This document shows, piece after piece, positions 43,521 through 53,113 of a stretch of 64,000 bases of DNA. Positions within the stretch are counted from its first letter, which is position 1, and each line of letters starts with the position of its first letter. The notes beneath the pieces are model-generated. The model was not told where the DNA came from. It saw nothing but the letters and a program-made list of their open reading frames with translations, and ran no database searches. The stretch covers positions 1 through 64,000 of the forward strand of contig JBPOFM010000009.1 in NCBI GenBank assembly GCA_051252455.1, in the 5' to 3' direction. The stretch comes from JBPOFM01 sp051252455 (GTDB lineage: Bacteria > Bacteroidota > Bacteroidia > Flavobacteriales > Flavobacteriaceae). Both the position numbers and the translations under genes were made by a program.

Positions 43521-43790
43521 GTTGTCTCGTCCTGTCCACACAATCTCCCTTCCTGTCCACACAATCCGCGTCTTGTCCACACAAACTCCCACTGTGTCCA
43601 CCTATCCCTTCGGGCAGGAAACCAATCCCCTCGGGCTGGAAATCCATCCTCTCGGATCGGAAATCCATCCTCTTGGGTCGGAAAGCCTTCCCCTCGGGTC
43701 GGAAAGCCATCCCCTCGGGTCGGAAAGCCTTCCCCTCGGATCGGAAAGCCATCCCCTCGGGCTGGAAATCCATCCGCTCGGGTGCAAAAT
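43513..43790. repeat. Tandem array of 21-base units, two sub-families
   Basis: GTCCACACAA-type units start at 43534, 43555, 43575 and 43596; CCCTCGGGTCGGAAAGCC-type units continue from about 43607 to 43786 with steps of 21 bases (for example GAAAGCC at 43681, 43702, 43723 and 43744). About 13 units in all. Because 21 is a multiple of three, several frames on both strands stay open and give seven-residue repeats. There are no spacers, so it is not CRISPR. Confidence 0.8.
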
Positions 43791-43876
43791 CAAGCAACCC
43801 TTAACCTTTTCCGGCTTCTTAAAAACCATACAGCATTAATCTTCTGTTAAAAACCAACATTTATGTTAAAATTTTG

Positions 43877-43884
43877 TATTTTTG
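43877..43884 (+). promoter_or_regulatory. TAnnTTTG -7 element for HYC_CC_PP gene
   Basis: TATTTTTG matches TAnnTTTG and lies only six bases before the ATG at 43891, so the transcript could be almost leaderless. Confidence 0.4.
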
Positions 43885-43890
43885 TTAGGC

Positions 43891-44307
43891 ATGATAAAAA
43901 TAGTCCATAAGATACTTTCTTTTTCGATGGCCTTGGTAGTCTTAATATCTACCATGTCATTCACCATCAATGCACATTATTGTGGAGGCACATTAGTGGC
44001 CAGCTCCATGTTCAACGGCACTGAATCTTGCGGTATGGAACAAGCCATGGCAACCTTGCCTTCGGGGTGTTCAATGACCAAAGTGGAGTGTTGCAAAAAT
44101 GAACAATCCATCGTAAAAGGTCAAGACGAACTCAAACTCAATTTCGACAAACTTTCTTCGGATTCGCAGGTTTTTGTAGCGGTCTTTCTGCATACTTACA
44201 ATACCTTATTTGAAACAAAAGAAGAAGCCACATCTGCTTCAACTATTTTTCCTCCCCCCAATATCGTCAGGCACATCTACAAGCTCGACGAGTCTTATTT
44301 AATTTGA
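43891..44307 (+). CDS. HYC_CC_PP-family secreted protein
   Basis: A 138-residue protein with a signal peptide (about residues 1-27) and the three motifs that name the family: HYCGG just after the signal, ECCKNE in the middle and FPPPNI near the C terminus. Several further Cys and Met residues could bind metal. Members are found in Bacteroidota metal-resistance clusters. ATG 43891 is used; the frame opens at a TTG nine bases earlier. It is the first gene of the metal island, 146 bases before the CusA-type pump; the gap has short AT-rich TACTTAATA direct repeats. Confidence 0.85.
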   Translation: MIKIVHKILSFSMALVVLISTMSFTINAHYCGGTLVASSMFNGTESCGMEQAMATLPSGCSMTKVECCKNEQSIVKGQDELKLNFDKLSSDSQVFVAVFLHTYNTLFETKEEATSASTIFPPPNIVRHIYKLDESYLI

Positions 44308-44453
44308 TATTTTAGTAATGGTTGTAATGCAATTTTCGATGCGTTAGAGCCCATTGATGTTTGAAGTTTACCAAATGCTTCACAACATGCCGTACTTAAT
44401 ACTTAATACGTCGTACTAAATACTTCGAACTTACTACTAAAATCTTAAAGTGT

Positions 44454-47400
44454 ATGCTCAATAAAAGCATCAAATTTCTAATCGAAAACAAACTTGTTGC
44501 TGTCTTAATGCTCGTTGCATTTGTCGGTTTCGGAACCGTTTACGCACCCTTTAATTGGGATACAGGGCTGTTGCCGACCGACCCAGTTGCCGTGGATGCC
44601 ATTCCTGATATCGGCGAAAACCAACAAATCGTTTTTACTAAATGGGACGGTCGTTCGCCTCAAGACATTGAGGACCAAATTACATATCCATTATCGACGA
44701 CTCTTTTGGGAATACCTGGTGTCAAAACCATACGGAGTTCGTCCATGTTCGGGTTCTCGAGCATTTACATCATTTTTGAAGAGGATATCGAATTCTATTG
44801 GAGCCGTAGCCGCATCCTCGAAAAACTCAATTCTTTGCCAACTGGCTTGTTGCCTGAAGGTGTGAATCCCGCTTTGGGACCCGATGCCACAGGTCTGGGA
44901 CAGATATTCTGGTACACACTCGAAGGTCGTGACCAAGATGGAAACGTTACTGGTGGTTGGGATTTACAGGAATTGAGAAGCATTCAAGATTATTATGTGA
45001 AATATGCCTTGGCGTCGGCAAGTGGTGTATCTGAAGTGGCATCCATTGGTGGTTACGTCAAAGAGTATCAAATTGATGTGAATCCAGAATTGATGCGTCA
45101 GTACAATATCGGATTGAATCAGGTCGTCAGAGCGGTCAAAGAAAGCAATCGGGATATTGGCGCACAAACTTTGGAAATCAATCAAGCTGAATATTTAGTA
45201 AGAGGTCTGGGTTACGTGAAGTCTGTTGCAGATATTGAGAATGCTGTCGTAACGTCTGAAAACTATACGTCAATTAAAGTCAGTGATATCGCAAAGGTAT
45301 CCATGGGTCCTGCAGTACGACGTGGCATTTTGGACAAAGAAGGTGCCGAGGTCGTTGGTGCAGTAGTGGTTGCGCGTTATGGCGCCAATCCAATGGAAGT
45401 CATCAATAATGTCAAGGCGCAAATTGATGAATTAAGCAAAGGTTTGCCTTCTAAAGTATTGGCAGATGGCAGAACGTCTAAAGTCACCATCGTTCCATTT
45501 TATGATAGAACAGAATTGATTCAGGAAACCTTGGGAACACTCAATGAAGCCCTGACTCTTGAAATTCTTATTACCATTTTAGTCATTATCGTTATGGTGT
45601 TCAATCTTCGGGCATCCATCCTTATTTCCGGACTATTGCCTGTTGCGGTATTGATGGTGTTTATTGCCATGAAATTCTTTGGTGTTGATGCCAACATCGT
45701 GGCACTTTCGGGTATCGCTATTGCCATTGGTACCATGGTGGATGTCGGTATTATCCTTTCGGAAAATATTATCCGACATATTGATGAAGATGACCAAAAA
45801 CTACCCATAAATGTTGTGGTTTACAATGCTACCGCAGAAGTTTCCGGTGCCATTGTCACAGCCGTTATGACCACTATCATCAGTTTTATTCCTGTGTTCA
45901 CCATGATTGGTGCTGAAGGGAAGTTGTTCAGGCCCTTGGCATTTACAAAAACATTTGCCTTAACGGCATCGATTATTATCGCCTTATTTCTAATTCCACC
46001 ATTTGCTGCGTTTTTGTTTAAGGGTCGCAATTTGAGAAAAAGTGCCAATTATGGGGTAAGTTCCCTGTTGCTTTTAGCAGGATTCATCGCGGTTATTTTC
46101 GGACATTGGATTGGCTTGATTTTAATAGGTTTTGGCTTGGTAACATTGGGAGTGCTTCAAGAAAAGCTTTCAAAAGCACGTTCCAATAAAATTAATATCT
46201 ATTTATCTGCAGCTGCTATTGTCTTTCTCTTGGCAGAATATTGGAGACCTTTGGGCGTCGATAAAAGTGTGTTTTGGAATCTACTGTTTGTGGCCATCAT
46301 CTGTTTTGGATTGCTCGCTGCATTCATGCTCTTTAAATCCTATTATACACAAATTTTAAGATGGGCTTTGGCCAACAAGCTTTTGTTTTTGACCATACCA
46401 ACTACCTTGTTGATATTAGGATTTATCATTTTCAAAAATACGGGTAAAGAATTTATGCCATCCTTAAATGAAGGTTCGTTTCTGTTAATGCCAACCTCTA
46501 TGCCACATTCGGGAGTGGAGGAAAACAAACGCGTCCTACAGCAATTGGATATGGCAGTGGCGAGTATTCCCGAAATTGAAACCGTAGTTGGTAAAGCCGG
46601 TAGAACGGAATCTGCGCTCGACCCAGCACCTTTGTCCATGTACGAGAATGTGATTCAGTACAAGTCGGAATATATGCTAAAAGAAGGTAAACGACAACGT
46701 TATAAAGTGGATGATAACGGATTCTTTATGTTGAAGAACAAGAGTTTGGTTGCCAATCCGAATAATGATATCAGTCGCGATGCCGTTGAAGCCTATGAAA
46801 AGGATGGTAAAAAAGTTGAGATAACGGTAGATGCATCTTCTGAAAAATTAATTCCGGATGATGATGGCGAATTCTTTAGAAACTGGCGTCCCGATATTAA
46901 TTCGCCAAACGATATTTGGAATGAGATAGTGAACGCCACCAAATTACCAGGTGTGACCTCTGCACCCAAATTGCAGCCTATCGAAACCCGTTTGGTCATG
47001 CTGCAGACAGGTATGCGTGCACCTATGGGCATCAAAGTGAAAGGTCAGGATTTAAAACAGATTGAAGCTTTTGGTGTGCAACTCGAAGGGATTCTAAAAC
47101 AGGCTGATGGTGTCAAAACGGAAGCCGTTTTTGCAGACCGAATCGTTGGGAAACCCTATTTGCTGATAGATATCAATCGAGAAAAATTGGCGCGTTACGG
47201 TGTGACCATTGAAGAAGTCCAAAATGTATTGAAAGTGGCAGTCGGCGGCATGGTATTGACCCAAACCGTTGAAGGCAGGGAACGTTATGGCGTCCGAGTA
47301 CGCTATCCTCGGGAATTACGTGGCGACCCATCCGATTTGCAGGATATTTATATTCCTGTTTCAACAGGAAGTCCTGTGCCTTTAAGTGAATTGGCAACGA

Positions 47401-48224
47401 TAAAATATGAACAAGGTCCACAGGTCATCAAGAGCGAGGACACGTTTCTAGTGGGCTATGTGTTGTTTGACAAAAAGGAGGGTTTTGCAGAAGTGACCGT
47501 GGTTGAAAATGCACAGGCACTGATTCAACAACATATAGATTCAGGCGACTTGGTGTTGCCAAAAGGAATTAGTTACAAGTTTACCGGAACGTATGAAAAT
47601 CAACTACGCGCCGAGAAAACATTGTCCATCATTGTACCTATGGCCTTGTTGGTCATTTTCTTGATACTGTATTTTCAGTTTCGTTCGGTGTCCACTACCT
47701 TGATGGTTTTTACAGGAATTATGGTCGCTTTTGCTGGTGGATTTGTGATGATATGGCTCTATGGTCAGGATTGGTTTATGAACTTCGACTTTTTTGGCGA
47801 GAATATGCGAACGCTTTTTAACATGAAGGCCATTAATTTGAGTGTGGCTGTTTGGGTTGGATTTATTGCTCTTTTCGGAATCGCTACGGATGATGGTGTG
47901 GTCATGGCCACGTATTTGACCCAAACATTTGATAAAAATGACCCAACGGATATTTCAGAAATCCGTCAATCCACATTGGAAGCTGCCTCCAAACGTATTC
48001 GTCCGTGTTTGATGACAACTGTGACCACTATTTTGGCACTATTACCAGTTCTTACATCTACAGGAAAGGGAAGTGATATTATGATACCGATGTCCATCCC
48101 GATTTTTGGAGGCATGCTGTTGGATACAACGTCTTATTTCCTTGTTCCCGTGCTTTACAGTTGGAAAAAGGAATGGGTTGCGAAAAGAAGAAATCGCGTA
48201 TCAGGAATCAAGAACCAAGACTAA
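44454..48224 (+). CDS. CusA-type heavy-metal RND efflux pump
   Basis: A 1256-residue inner-membrane RND transporter. GIAIAIGTMVDVGIILSENIIRH in helix 4 fits the Cu/Ag-type (CusA-like) signature rather than the DFGxxxDGA form of CzcA. DPAPLSMYENVIQ matches a CusA region that holds one of the metal-relay Met residues. There is an extra insertion in the second periplasmic domain (about residues 750-850) compared with CusA (about 1050 residues), and extra hydrophobic segments near 530-620. It exchanges protons for periplasmic metal. TolC follows after 10 bases; the adaptor encoded at 57034 is a likely partner. Confidence 0.93.
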   Translation: MLNKSIKFLIENKLVAVLMLVAFVGFGTVYAPFNWDTGLLPTDPVAVDAIPDIGENQQIVFTKWDGRSPQDIEDQITYPLSTTLLGIPGVKTIRSSSMFGFSSIYIIFEEDIEFYWSRSRILEKLNSLPTGLLPEGVNPALGPDATGLGQIFWYTLEGRDQDGNVTGGWDLQELRSIQDYYVKYALASASGVSEVASIGGYVKEYQIDVNPELMRQYNIGLNQVVRAVKESNRDIGAQTLEINQAEYLVRGLGYVKSVADIENAVVTSENYTSIKVSDIAKVSMGPAVRRGILDKEGAEVVGAVVVARYGANPMEVINNVKAQIDELSKGLPSKVLADGRTSKVTIVPFYDRTELIQETLGTLNEALTLEILITILVIIVMVFNLRASILISGLLPVAVLMVFIAMKFFGVDANIVALSGIAIAIGTMVDVGIILSENIIRHIDEDDQKLPINVVVYNATAEVSGAIVTAVMTTIISFIPVFTMIGAEGKLFRPLAFTKTFALTASIIIALFLIPPFAAFLFKGRNLRKSANYGVSSLLLLAGFIAVIFGHWIGLILIGFGLVTLGVLQEKLSKARSNKINIYLSAAAIVFLLAEYWRPLGVDKSVFWNLLFVAIICFGLLAAFMLFKSYYTQILRWALANKLLFLTIPTTLLILGFIIFKNTGKEFMPSLNEGSFLLMPTSMPHSGVEENKRVLQQLDMAVASIPEIETVVGKAGRTESALDPAPLSMYENVIQYKSEYMLKEGKRQRYKVDDNGFFMLKNKSLVANPNNDISRDAVEAYEKDGKKVEITVDASSEKLIPDDDGEFFRNWRPDINSPNDIWNEIVNATKLPGVTSAPKLQPIETRLVMLQTGMRAPMGIKVKGQDLKQIEAFGVQLEGILKQADGVKTEAVFADRIVGKPYLLIDINREKLARYGVTIEEVQNVLKVAVGGMVLTQTVEGRERYGVRVRYPRELRGDPSDLQDIYIPVSTGSPVPLSELATIKYEQGPQVIKSEDTFLVGYVLFDKKEGFAEVTVVENAQALIQQHIDSGDLVLPKGISYKFTGTYENQLRAEKTLSIIVPMALLVIFLILYFQFRSVSTTLMVFTGIMVAFAGGFVMIWLYGQDWFMNFDFFGENMRTLFNMKAINLSVAVWVGFIALFGIATDDGVVMATYLTQTFDKNDPTDISEIRQSTLEAASKRIRPCLMTTVTTILALLPVLTSTGKGSDIMIPMSIPIFGGMLLDTTSYFLVPVLYSWKKEWVAKRRNRVSGIKNQD

Positions 48225-48234
48225 AAAGACAAAA

Positions 48235-49476
48235 ATGAAGCAATCAAAATATCATATTAAACAAAAATCCGTCGTATTTCTTGGCTCTTGTTTCTTGAGC
48301 GTATTCAGTTATGGACAAGACTTACAGACCTACATCAACGAAGCTTATACAAATAGCCCAGAAATCAAGAAATATGAGCTACGCTATAATATCACTTCTG
48401 AAAAGGTAAATGAAGCCAATTGGATTCCCAATACAGAGATAAGCGCAGGTTATTTTGTCAGCGAGACAGAAACGCGAGTAGGAGCACAGCGAGCCCGTTT
48501 TTCTGTTAGGCAGATGCTGCCTTGGTTTGGAACTATTACAGCAAGGGAAAACTATGCAACGTCGATGGCAGATGCCGATTATGTGGAGATTACCATTGCA
48601 AAACGAAAATTGGCACTTTCTGTGTCCCAATTCTATTATCAATTGTATGAAATACAAGCAAAACAGAAAGTGCTCGATGAAAACATCCAATTATTGCAAA
48701 CGTATGAACGCCTTGCACTGACTTCTGTAGAGGTTGGGAAAGCATCAGCCGTGGATGTGTTGCGATTGCAGATGCGACAGAATGAATTGCAACAGGAAAA
48801 AGAGGTGCTGGAGCAACAATCAAAAGGTATCCAAGCAGCTGTGAACAGTCTCTTGAATCGTGATTATGATAAAGAAGTTATGGTGGTTGACATGTTGGAA
48901 CTGCCAAATGAAGATGTGCAACGTTCATTTGAAGCTCTTTCCTTAAACCCGGAATTGCTTAAGTACGATAAACTTTATGAATCCGTGTCACAATCTGAAT
49001 TGCTGAATTTACGTGAAGCGCAGCCCATGTTTGGTTTTGGGTTGGATTACATTCCAGTTTCTGAACGCACGGACATGAATATGATAGATAATGGTAAGGA
49101 TATTTTGATGCCGATGGTGTCGATTACCATTCCCATTTTTAATAACCGTTACAAGTCCATTACAAGGCAGAACGAGTTACGCCAACAGGAAATCCAAACG
49201 CAAAAAGATGAACGCTTGAACCTCTTGGAATCCGATTTGGCAAAAGCCATCTCCTTGCGGAATCAGTCTCGAATCAAATTCAATACGCAATCAAAAAACC
49301 TTAAACAAGCTGAAGATGCTGAAGAAATCCTAATCAAAAATTACGAGACTGGAACCATAGATTTCAATGATGTTTTGGACATTCAGGAACTGCAGTTAAA
49401 ATTTCAAATGAATCAAATAGAATCAGTCAAGAATTACTATGTGCAGACAGCAATTTTCAACTATTTAACCAATTAA
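48235..49476 (+). CDS. TolC-family outer membrane efflux protein
   Basis: A 413-residue protein. A signal peptide (SVVFLGSCFLSVFSYGQ) is followed by two long helical repeats, including QFYYQLYEIQAKQKVLDEN and LLNLREAQPMFGFGLDY, and the C-terminal half repeats the helical hairpin. This is the OEP fold that trimerises into an outer-membrane channel. ATG 48235 (MKQSKYH) gives a proper signal peptide; the longer frame starts inside the pump gene. It lies 10 bases after the RND gene and should serve it. Confidence 0.9.
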   Translation: MKQSKYHIKQKSVVFLGSCFLSVFSYGQDLQTYINEAYTNSPEIKKYELRYNITSEKVNEANWIPNTEISAGYFVSETETRVGAQRARFSVRQMLPWFGTITARENYATSMADADYVEITIAKRKLALSVSQFYYQLYEIQAKQKVLDENIQLLQTYERLALTSVEVGKASAVDVLRLQMRQNELQQEKEVLEQQSKGIQAAVNSLLNRDYDKEVMVVDMLELPNEDVQRSFEALSLNPELLKYDKLYESVSQSELLNLREAQPMFGFGLDYIPVSERTDMNMIDNGKDILMPMVSITIPIFNNRYKSITRQNELRQQEIQTQKDERLNLLESDLAKAISLRNQSRIKFNTQSKNLKQAEDAEEILIKNYETGTIDFNDVLDIQELQLKFQMNQIESVKNYYVQTAIFNYLTN

Positions 49477-49537
49477 AAGTATGTGTGATAGAGTTAATAG
49501 CAAATTCAAAATTTGATTTAATTATAAAAACTTCAAT

Positions 49538-50722
49538 ATGAAAACCATAACATATAAAATATTGCTTTTCTTGATAGCAGTTCTGCCTTTTGTCAGTATG
49601 GCACAGGAAACTAACGTCAACAATTTACCCGAACACGAATACACCTTAACCATCAAAGAGGAAATAGTAAACAAGGCAGGTAAAGACGTCAAAGGAATGA
49701 CTATTAATGGTAGCATTCCCGGACCTACGCTCGAATTTACCGAAGGCGAATTTGCTATTATCCACGTCAAAAATGAGATGAACGTGGAAACTTCCATTCA
49801 CTGGCACGGCATTTTACTGCCGAACTTTATGGATGGAGTACCTTATTTGACAACCCCTCCCATAAAACCAGGAACGACTTTTACCTATAAATTCCCAATC
49901 AAACAATCCGGAACCTATTGGTACCATTCGCACACCATGTTGCAAGAACAGAGTGGTGTCTTCGGGTCACTTGTGTTTCAGCCCAAAGAAAAAATCTTGG
50001 AATATGATAAAGAGTTGGTCTTGGTGCTTTCCGATTGGACCAATGAGAAACCTAAAGACGTCTTGCGTAACCTCAAAAGAGGCAATGAGTGGTACAATAT
50101 TAAAAAAGGTACGGCCACACCATTAAATCAAGTGATAGCACGTGGTGCATTCGGCGCGCAAGTCGATTTCTGGAGACAGCGTATGGAAGGCGCCGATATT
50201 GCCGATGTCTATTATCCAGCGTTTTTGGTAAATGGAAAACAAGTTTCAGAATACCCTGAATTTAATACAGGAGAAAAAGTAAGATTACGAATCATAAATG
50301 GGTCTGCTTCCACACAATTTTGGATGACTTTCGGGGGCGAACCAACTTTAGTGGCTGCCGATGGACTTGACGTCGTTCCAGTGGCTCGCAACAAAACATT
50401 CATTGCCATTGCAGAAACCTACGATTTTATAGTAAGCATTCCAGCCAACGGAAAAATGGAATTTCGAGCCATGGCACAGGACGGTTCGGGAACAGCCTTG
50501 GCGTATTTGGGAAAAGGTGACATCATTCCAGCTAAAATACTGCCAAGGCCTGATAAAATTAAAATGATGCAACAAATGGCTGACATGGACATGAAAATGG
50601 GAGCCCACGCCTTAAAATTCCAACCAAATAAAGATGAACGCTTTGAGATGAAAAAAGAATACGGTATGGACATGGAAGGTATGAAATGGATAATATGGAA
50701 GACATGGACCATTCCAAAATGA
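49538..50722 (+). CDS. Multicopper oxidase, N-terminal part (frameshifted gene)
   Basis: Residues 1-394 of a CopA-like multicopper oxidase. Signal peptide (ends SMAQ), then cupredoxin domain 1 with HWHGILLPN (about residue 88) and WYHSHTMLQEQSG (about 128), which supply half of the type 2/3 copper ligands, and cupredoxin domain 2 (about 175-330). The frame breaks after GMDMEGMK and ends in the unrelated WIIWKTWTIPK. Restoring one A at ATGAAATGG (about 50682) would join it to the next frame as GMKMDNMEDMDHSKM. Without the second part it cannot form a full copper centre. Confidence 0.85.
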   Translation: MKTITYKILLFLIAVLPFVSMAQETNVNNLPEHEYTLTIKEEIVNKAGKDVKGMTINGSIPGPTLEFTEGEFAIIHVKNEMNVETSIHWHGILLPNFMDGVPYLTTPPIKPGTTFTYKFPIKQSGTYWYHSHTMLQEQSGVFGSLVFQPKEKILEYDKELVLVLSDWTNEKPKDVLRNLKRGNEWYNIKKGTATPLNQVIARGAFGAQVDFWRQRMEGADIADVYYPAFLVNGKQVSEYPEFNTGEKVRLRIINGSASTQFWMTFGGEPTLVAADGLDVVPVARNKTFIAIAETYDFIVSIPANGKMEFRAMAQDGSGTALAYLGKGDIIPAKILPRPDKIKMMQQMADMDMKMGAHALKFQPNKDERFEMKKEYGMDMEGMKWIIWKTWTIPK

Positions 50723-51921
50723 ATCATGAAAAGATGGACATGAAGAAAGATTCCATGATGATAGACCATTCCAAAATGGAGCACGACAAAATGAACATGA
50801 AAAAGGATACAATGATGATGGACCATTCCAAAATGAATCATGAAAAAATGAACATGAAGGACAATAATATGACCGGAGACATGCAAATGAATGGCATGCA
50901 AATGAATGCGGAATTCAATTACGATTATTTGAAATCCACAGAAAACACCAGCTATAATCCAGACCTTCCTGTAAAGGAAATCTTGCTCAATCTTACAGGT
51001 AACATGAACCGATACATCTGGAGTATGAACGGCGTGCCCTTGTCGGAAACTGATAAAATTAAAATCAACGATGGTGAAGTAACACGAATGACGCTCAATA
51101 ACCTTACGATGATGCACCATCCCATGCACTTGCACGGACACTTTTTCAGGGTTATCAACAAAAATGGCGAGTATTCGCCGCTCAAACATACAGTCAACGT
51201 AGCACCAATGCAAGAAATTACCATAGAATTTAGTGGCAACAACGGCGACGAATACGGAGATTGGTTTTTTCATTGCCACGTCTTGTATCACATGATGAGT
51301 GGTATGGCAAGAATTATAAGCTACGATACACCTCGCGACCCGAGAATGGAACCTCATCCGGTAACAAAGTTGGTGAAAGAATCAGATATGTGGTATCAAT
51401 GGAGTCTATTGGATGCAGCTTCCCACATGACTGAATTTAATTTTGTTACTTCAAATATCAGAAATCAGTTCAACGTCATGGCCGAGTATGGTTGGAACGA
51501 AAATCTTGAAGCAGAAGTGACCTACGAGCGTTACCTGCACGATTATCTCCGAATTTTTGGAGGTGTGAATATGGAAAACGAAATGGAAGACAGTTTGGAT
51601 GAAATTTCAACCACAGCCATAATAGGTATTCGTTATTTGACACCTTATCTATTCAATCTCGATATACGTATCGATAATAAATTGCGCCCCCAAATTGGAT
51701 TGAGCCGAGAAATAATGATTTTCCCGAGAACCGCAATCTTTGGAAGTTATGAGTATCAAGCCGATTTTGGCTGGGTCAACGACTTGCCTACGGGAGAGAG
51801 CTATTCCAAGGAGGTGGTATGGAACGCAGGATTCGAATATTTTTTATCAAAGAATTTTTCACTGATGGCGAGCTACGACAACCGTTTTGGTGCTGGTGGA
51901 GGACTTTCGGTCAGATTTTAA
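50686..51921 (+). CDS. Multicopper oxidase, C-terminal part with Met-rich linker
   Basis: 411 residues. It begins in a Met/His/Lys-rich linker with repeats of DHSKMNHEKMNMKKD (about residues 1-75, likely copper-binding), followed by the third cupredoxin domain with HPMHLHGHFF (about 145) and HCHVLYHMMSGM (about 192). These give the type 1 and remaining type 2/3 ligands. After residue about 240 comes a CopB-like beta domain ending RFGAGGGLSVRF, probably an outer-membrane strand domain. It overlaps the first part by 37 bases in another frame. It has its own ATG but no signal peptide. Confidence 0.82.
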   Translation: MDNMEDMDHSKMNHEKMDMKKDSMMIDHSKMEHDKMNMKKDTMMMDHSKMNHEKMNMKDNNMTGDMQMNGMQMNAEFNYDYLKSTENTSYNPDLPVKEILLNLTGNMNRYIWSMNGVPLSETDKIKINDGEVTRMTLNNLTMMHHPMHLHGHFFRVINKNGEYSPLKHTVNVAPMQEITIEFSGNNGDEYGDWFFHCHVLYHMMSGMARIISYDTPRDPRMEPHPVTKLVKESDMWYQWSLLDAASHMTEFNFVTSNIRNQFNVMAEYGWNENLEAEVTYERYLHDYLRIFGGVNMENEMEDSLDEISTTAIIGIRYLTPYLFNLDIRIDNKLRPQIGLSREIMIFPRTAIFGSYEYQADFGWVNDLPTGESYSKEVVWNAGFEYFLSKNFSLMASYDNRFGAGGGLSVRF

Positions 51922-51963
51922 TAATCCTAAATAAAACAATTAATAATTTAAATCTAAAACAAA

Positions 51964-52581
51964 ATGAAAAAAGTAAAATTAACAACAACAGTATTGGCTT
52001 TAGCTTTTATAAGCCTAACAGCAATGTCTTGTAAAGACAACAAAAAAGAAAACATGGATGAAGATATGCATTCAGAAATGTCTCACGACGAAGAAATGAA
52101 ACATGATAACATGGATAGCTCTAACGATATGGCATCCAACGATGGTCAAATGACCAATTCAAAACAAATCATGGCAGATTACATGGCCTTAAAAAGTGCG
52201 TTAGTGGCAACGGACCAAGCTGCAGCGGCAAAAGCAGGCAATAAGATGGTAGGAAGTCTAAAAAGCTTTGATATGGGTGCTTACACCGCGGAACAACAAA
52301 CAGAATTGAAGGACATCATTGCCGATGCTACAGAACTTGCCGAACATATTGGCGAAAGTGAAATGGCACACCAACGTGAGCATTTTAAGACTTTAAGTAA
52401 AGACATGATGGATATGGTAGCCATCACCGGAACCGATGCCACGCTGTACCAACAATTCTGCCCTATGTACGATGGTGGTGGCGCTTGGTTAAGCATGGAA
52501 AAGGACATCAAAAATCCATATTTTGGTAGTAAAATGATGACCTGTGGTAAAGTTGAAAAAGAGATTAAATCCACAATGTAA
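51964..52581 (+). CDS. DUF3347 lipoprotein with Met/His/Asp-rich linker
   Basis: A 205-residue protein. A lipobox (AMSCKD, Cys at about residue 23) is followed by a Met/His/Asp-rich linker (about 28-70) that could bind copper, then a DUF3347 domain (about 70-205) with the hallmark YQQFCPMYDGGGAWLS and YFGSKMMTCG. The same domain forms the C terminus of the CusB adaptor at 57034. DUF3347 function is unknown; location and composition point to periplasmic metal handling. Confidence 0.88.
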   Translation: MKKVKLTTTVLALAFISLTAMSCKDNKKENMDEDMHSEMSHDEEMKHDNMDSSNDMASNDGQMTNSKQIMADYMALKSALVATDQAAAAKAGNKMVGSLKSFDMGAYTAEQQTELKDIIADATELAEHIGESEMAHQREHFKTLSKDMMDMVAITGTDATLYQQFCPMYDGGGAWLSMEKDIKNPYFGSKMMTCGKVEKEIKSTM

Positions 52582-52589
52582 TTCAAAAA

Positions 52590-52628
52590 AGACCTGCAAG
52601 GTGTCGCCAAAGGTCTCCTTGTAGGTTT
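52590..52628. repeat. Hairpin, repeat-like
   Basis: ACCTGCAAGG (52592-52601) pairs with CCTTGTAGGT (52617-52626) with one mismatch. It lies between two + strand genes and has no T run, so it may be a dispersed repeat or an RNA-stability element rather than a terminator. Confidence 0.45.
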
Positions 52629-52640
52629 AAAATATTATAA

Positions 52641-53096
52641 ATGAAAATTTTCAAAATCATCGCATGGATTTTATTGATAGCATTTGTGGGCATACAATTT
52701 ATTCCCACAGAACGCAATCAGAGCGACGTAGTGCCAAAAACAGATTTTTTGTTGGTTAATAACACACCGCAAAATCTGGCGACACTTTTAAAAAAATCCT
52801 GTTATGATTGTCATAGCAACAATACCGAATATCCGTGGTATAATAAAATTCAGCCCACCACTTGGTACTTGGAAGACCACATTAGACATGGCAAAGGCGA
52901 ATTTAACTTTAATCTGTGGGATGAATTATCAGATAGGAGAAAGTCCAGCAAATTAAAATCCATCATTAGTCAGATTGAAAATGATGAGATGCCACTTGAA
53001 TCCTACACTTGGATTCATCGAGATGCTATTTTTTCTGAATCAGAAAAGGATACCTTAATCTCATATATGACTAACTTAAAAGAAAGTTTGGAGTAA
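52641..53096 (+). CDS. Haem-binding domain (haem_bd) protein
   Basis: A 151-residue protein. An N-terminal helix (about 1-20) anchors it or acts as a signal peptide. The haem motif CYDCH (about residue 52) is followed by SNNTEYPWYNKIQPTTWYLE, the family hallmark of PF14376. It resembles a single-haem c-type cytochrome, located in the periplasm. Its presence in the cluster suggests redox coupling to metal handling (inference). Confidence 0.88.
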   Translation: MKIFKIIAWILLIAFVGIQFIPTERNQSDVVPKTDFLLVNNTPQNLATLLKKSCYDCHSNNTEYPWYNKIQPTTWYLEDHIRHGKGEFNFNLWDELSDRRKSSKLKSIISQIENDEMPLESYTWIHRDAIFSESEKDTLISYMTNLKESLE

Positions 53097-53113
53097 AATT
53101 TAATTAAACAATT

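Noticed and set aside
43513..43790. Possible CRISPR array in the 21-base repeats
   Set aside because: Units abut with no unique spacers of fixed length, and no cas gene is in the window.
43414..43839. 141-residue reading frame with HPLGSES repeats
   Set aside because: It arises from the 21-base period; parallel open frames exist on the other strand, and there is no plausible start or conserved domain.
50419..51357. 312-residue reverse-strand frame rich in His and Val
   Set aside because: It is the antisense of the Met/His-rich oxidase linker and cupredoxin domain, which has clear copper motifs on the + strand.
49538..51921. Programmed ribosomal frameshift in the multicopper oxidase
   Set aside because: No classic slippery heptamer with downstream pseudoknot was seen at about 50682; a single lost A in a short run explains the break more simply.
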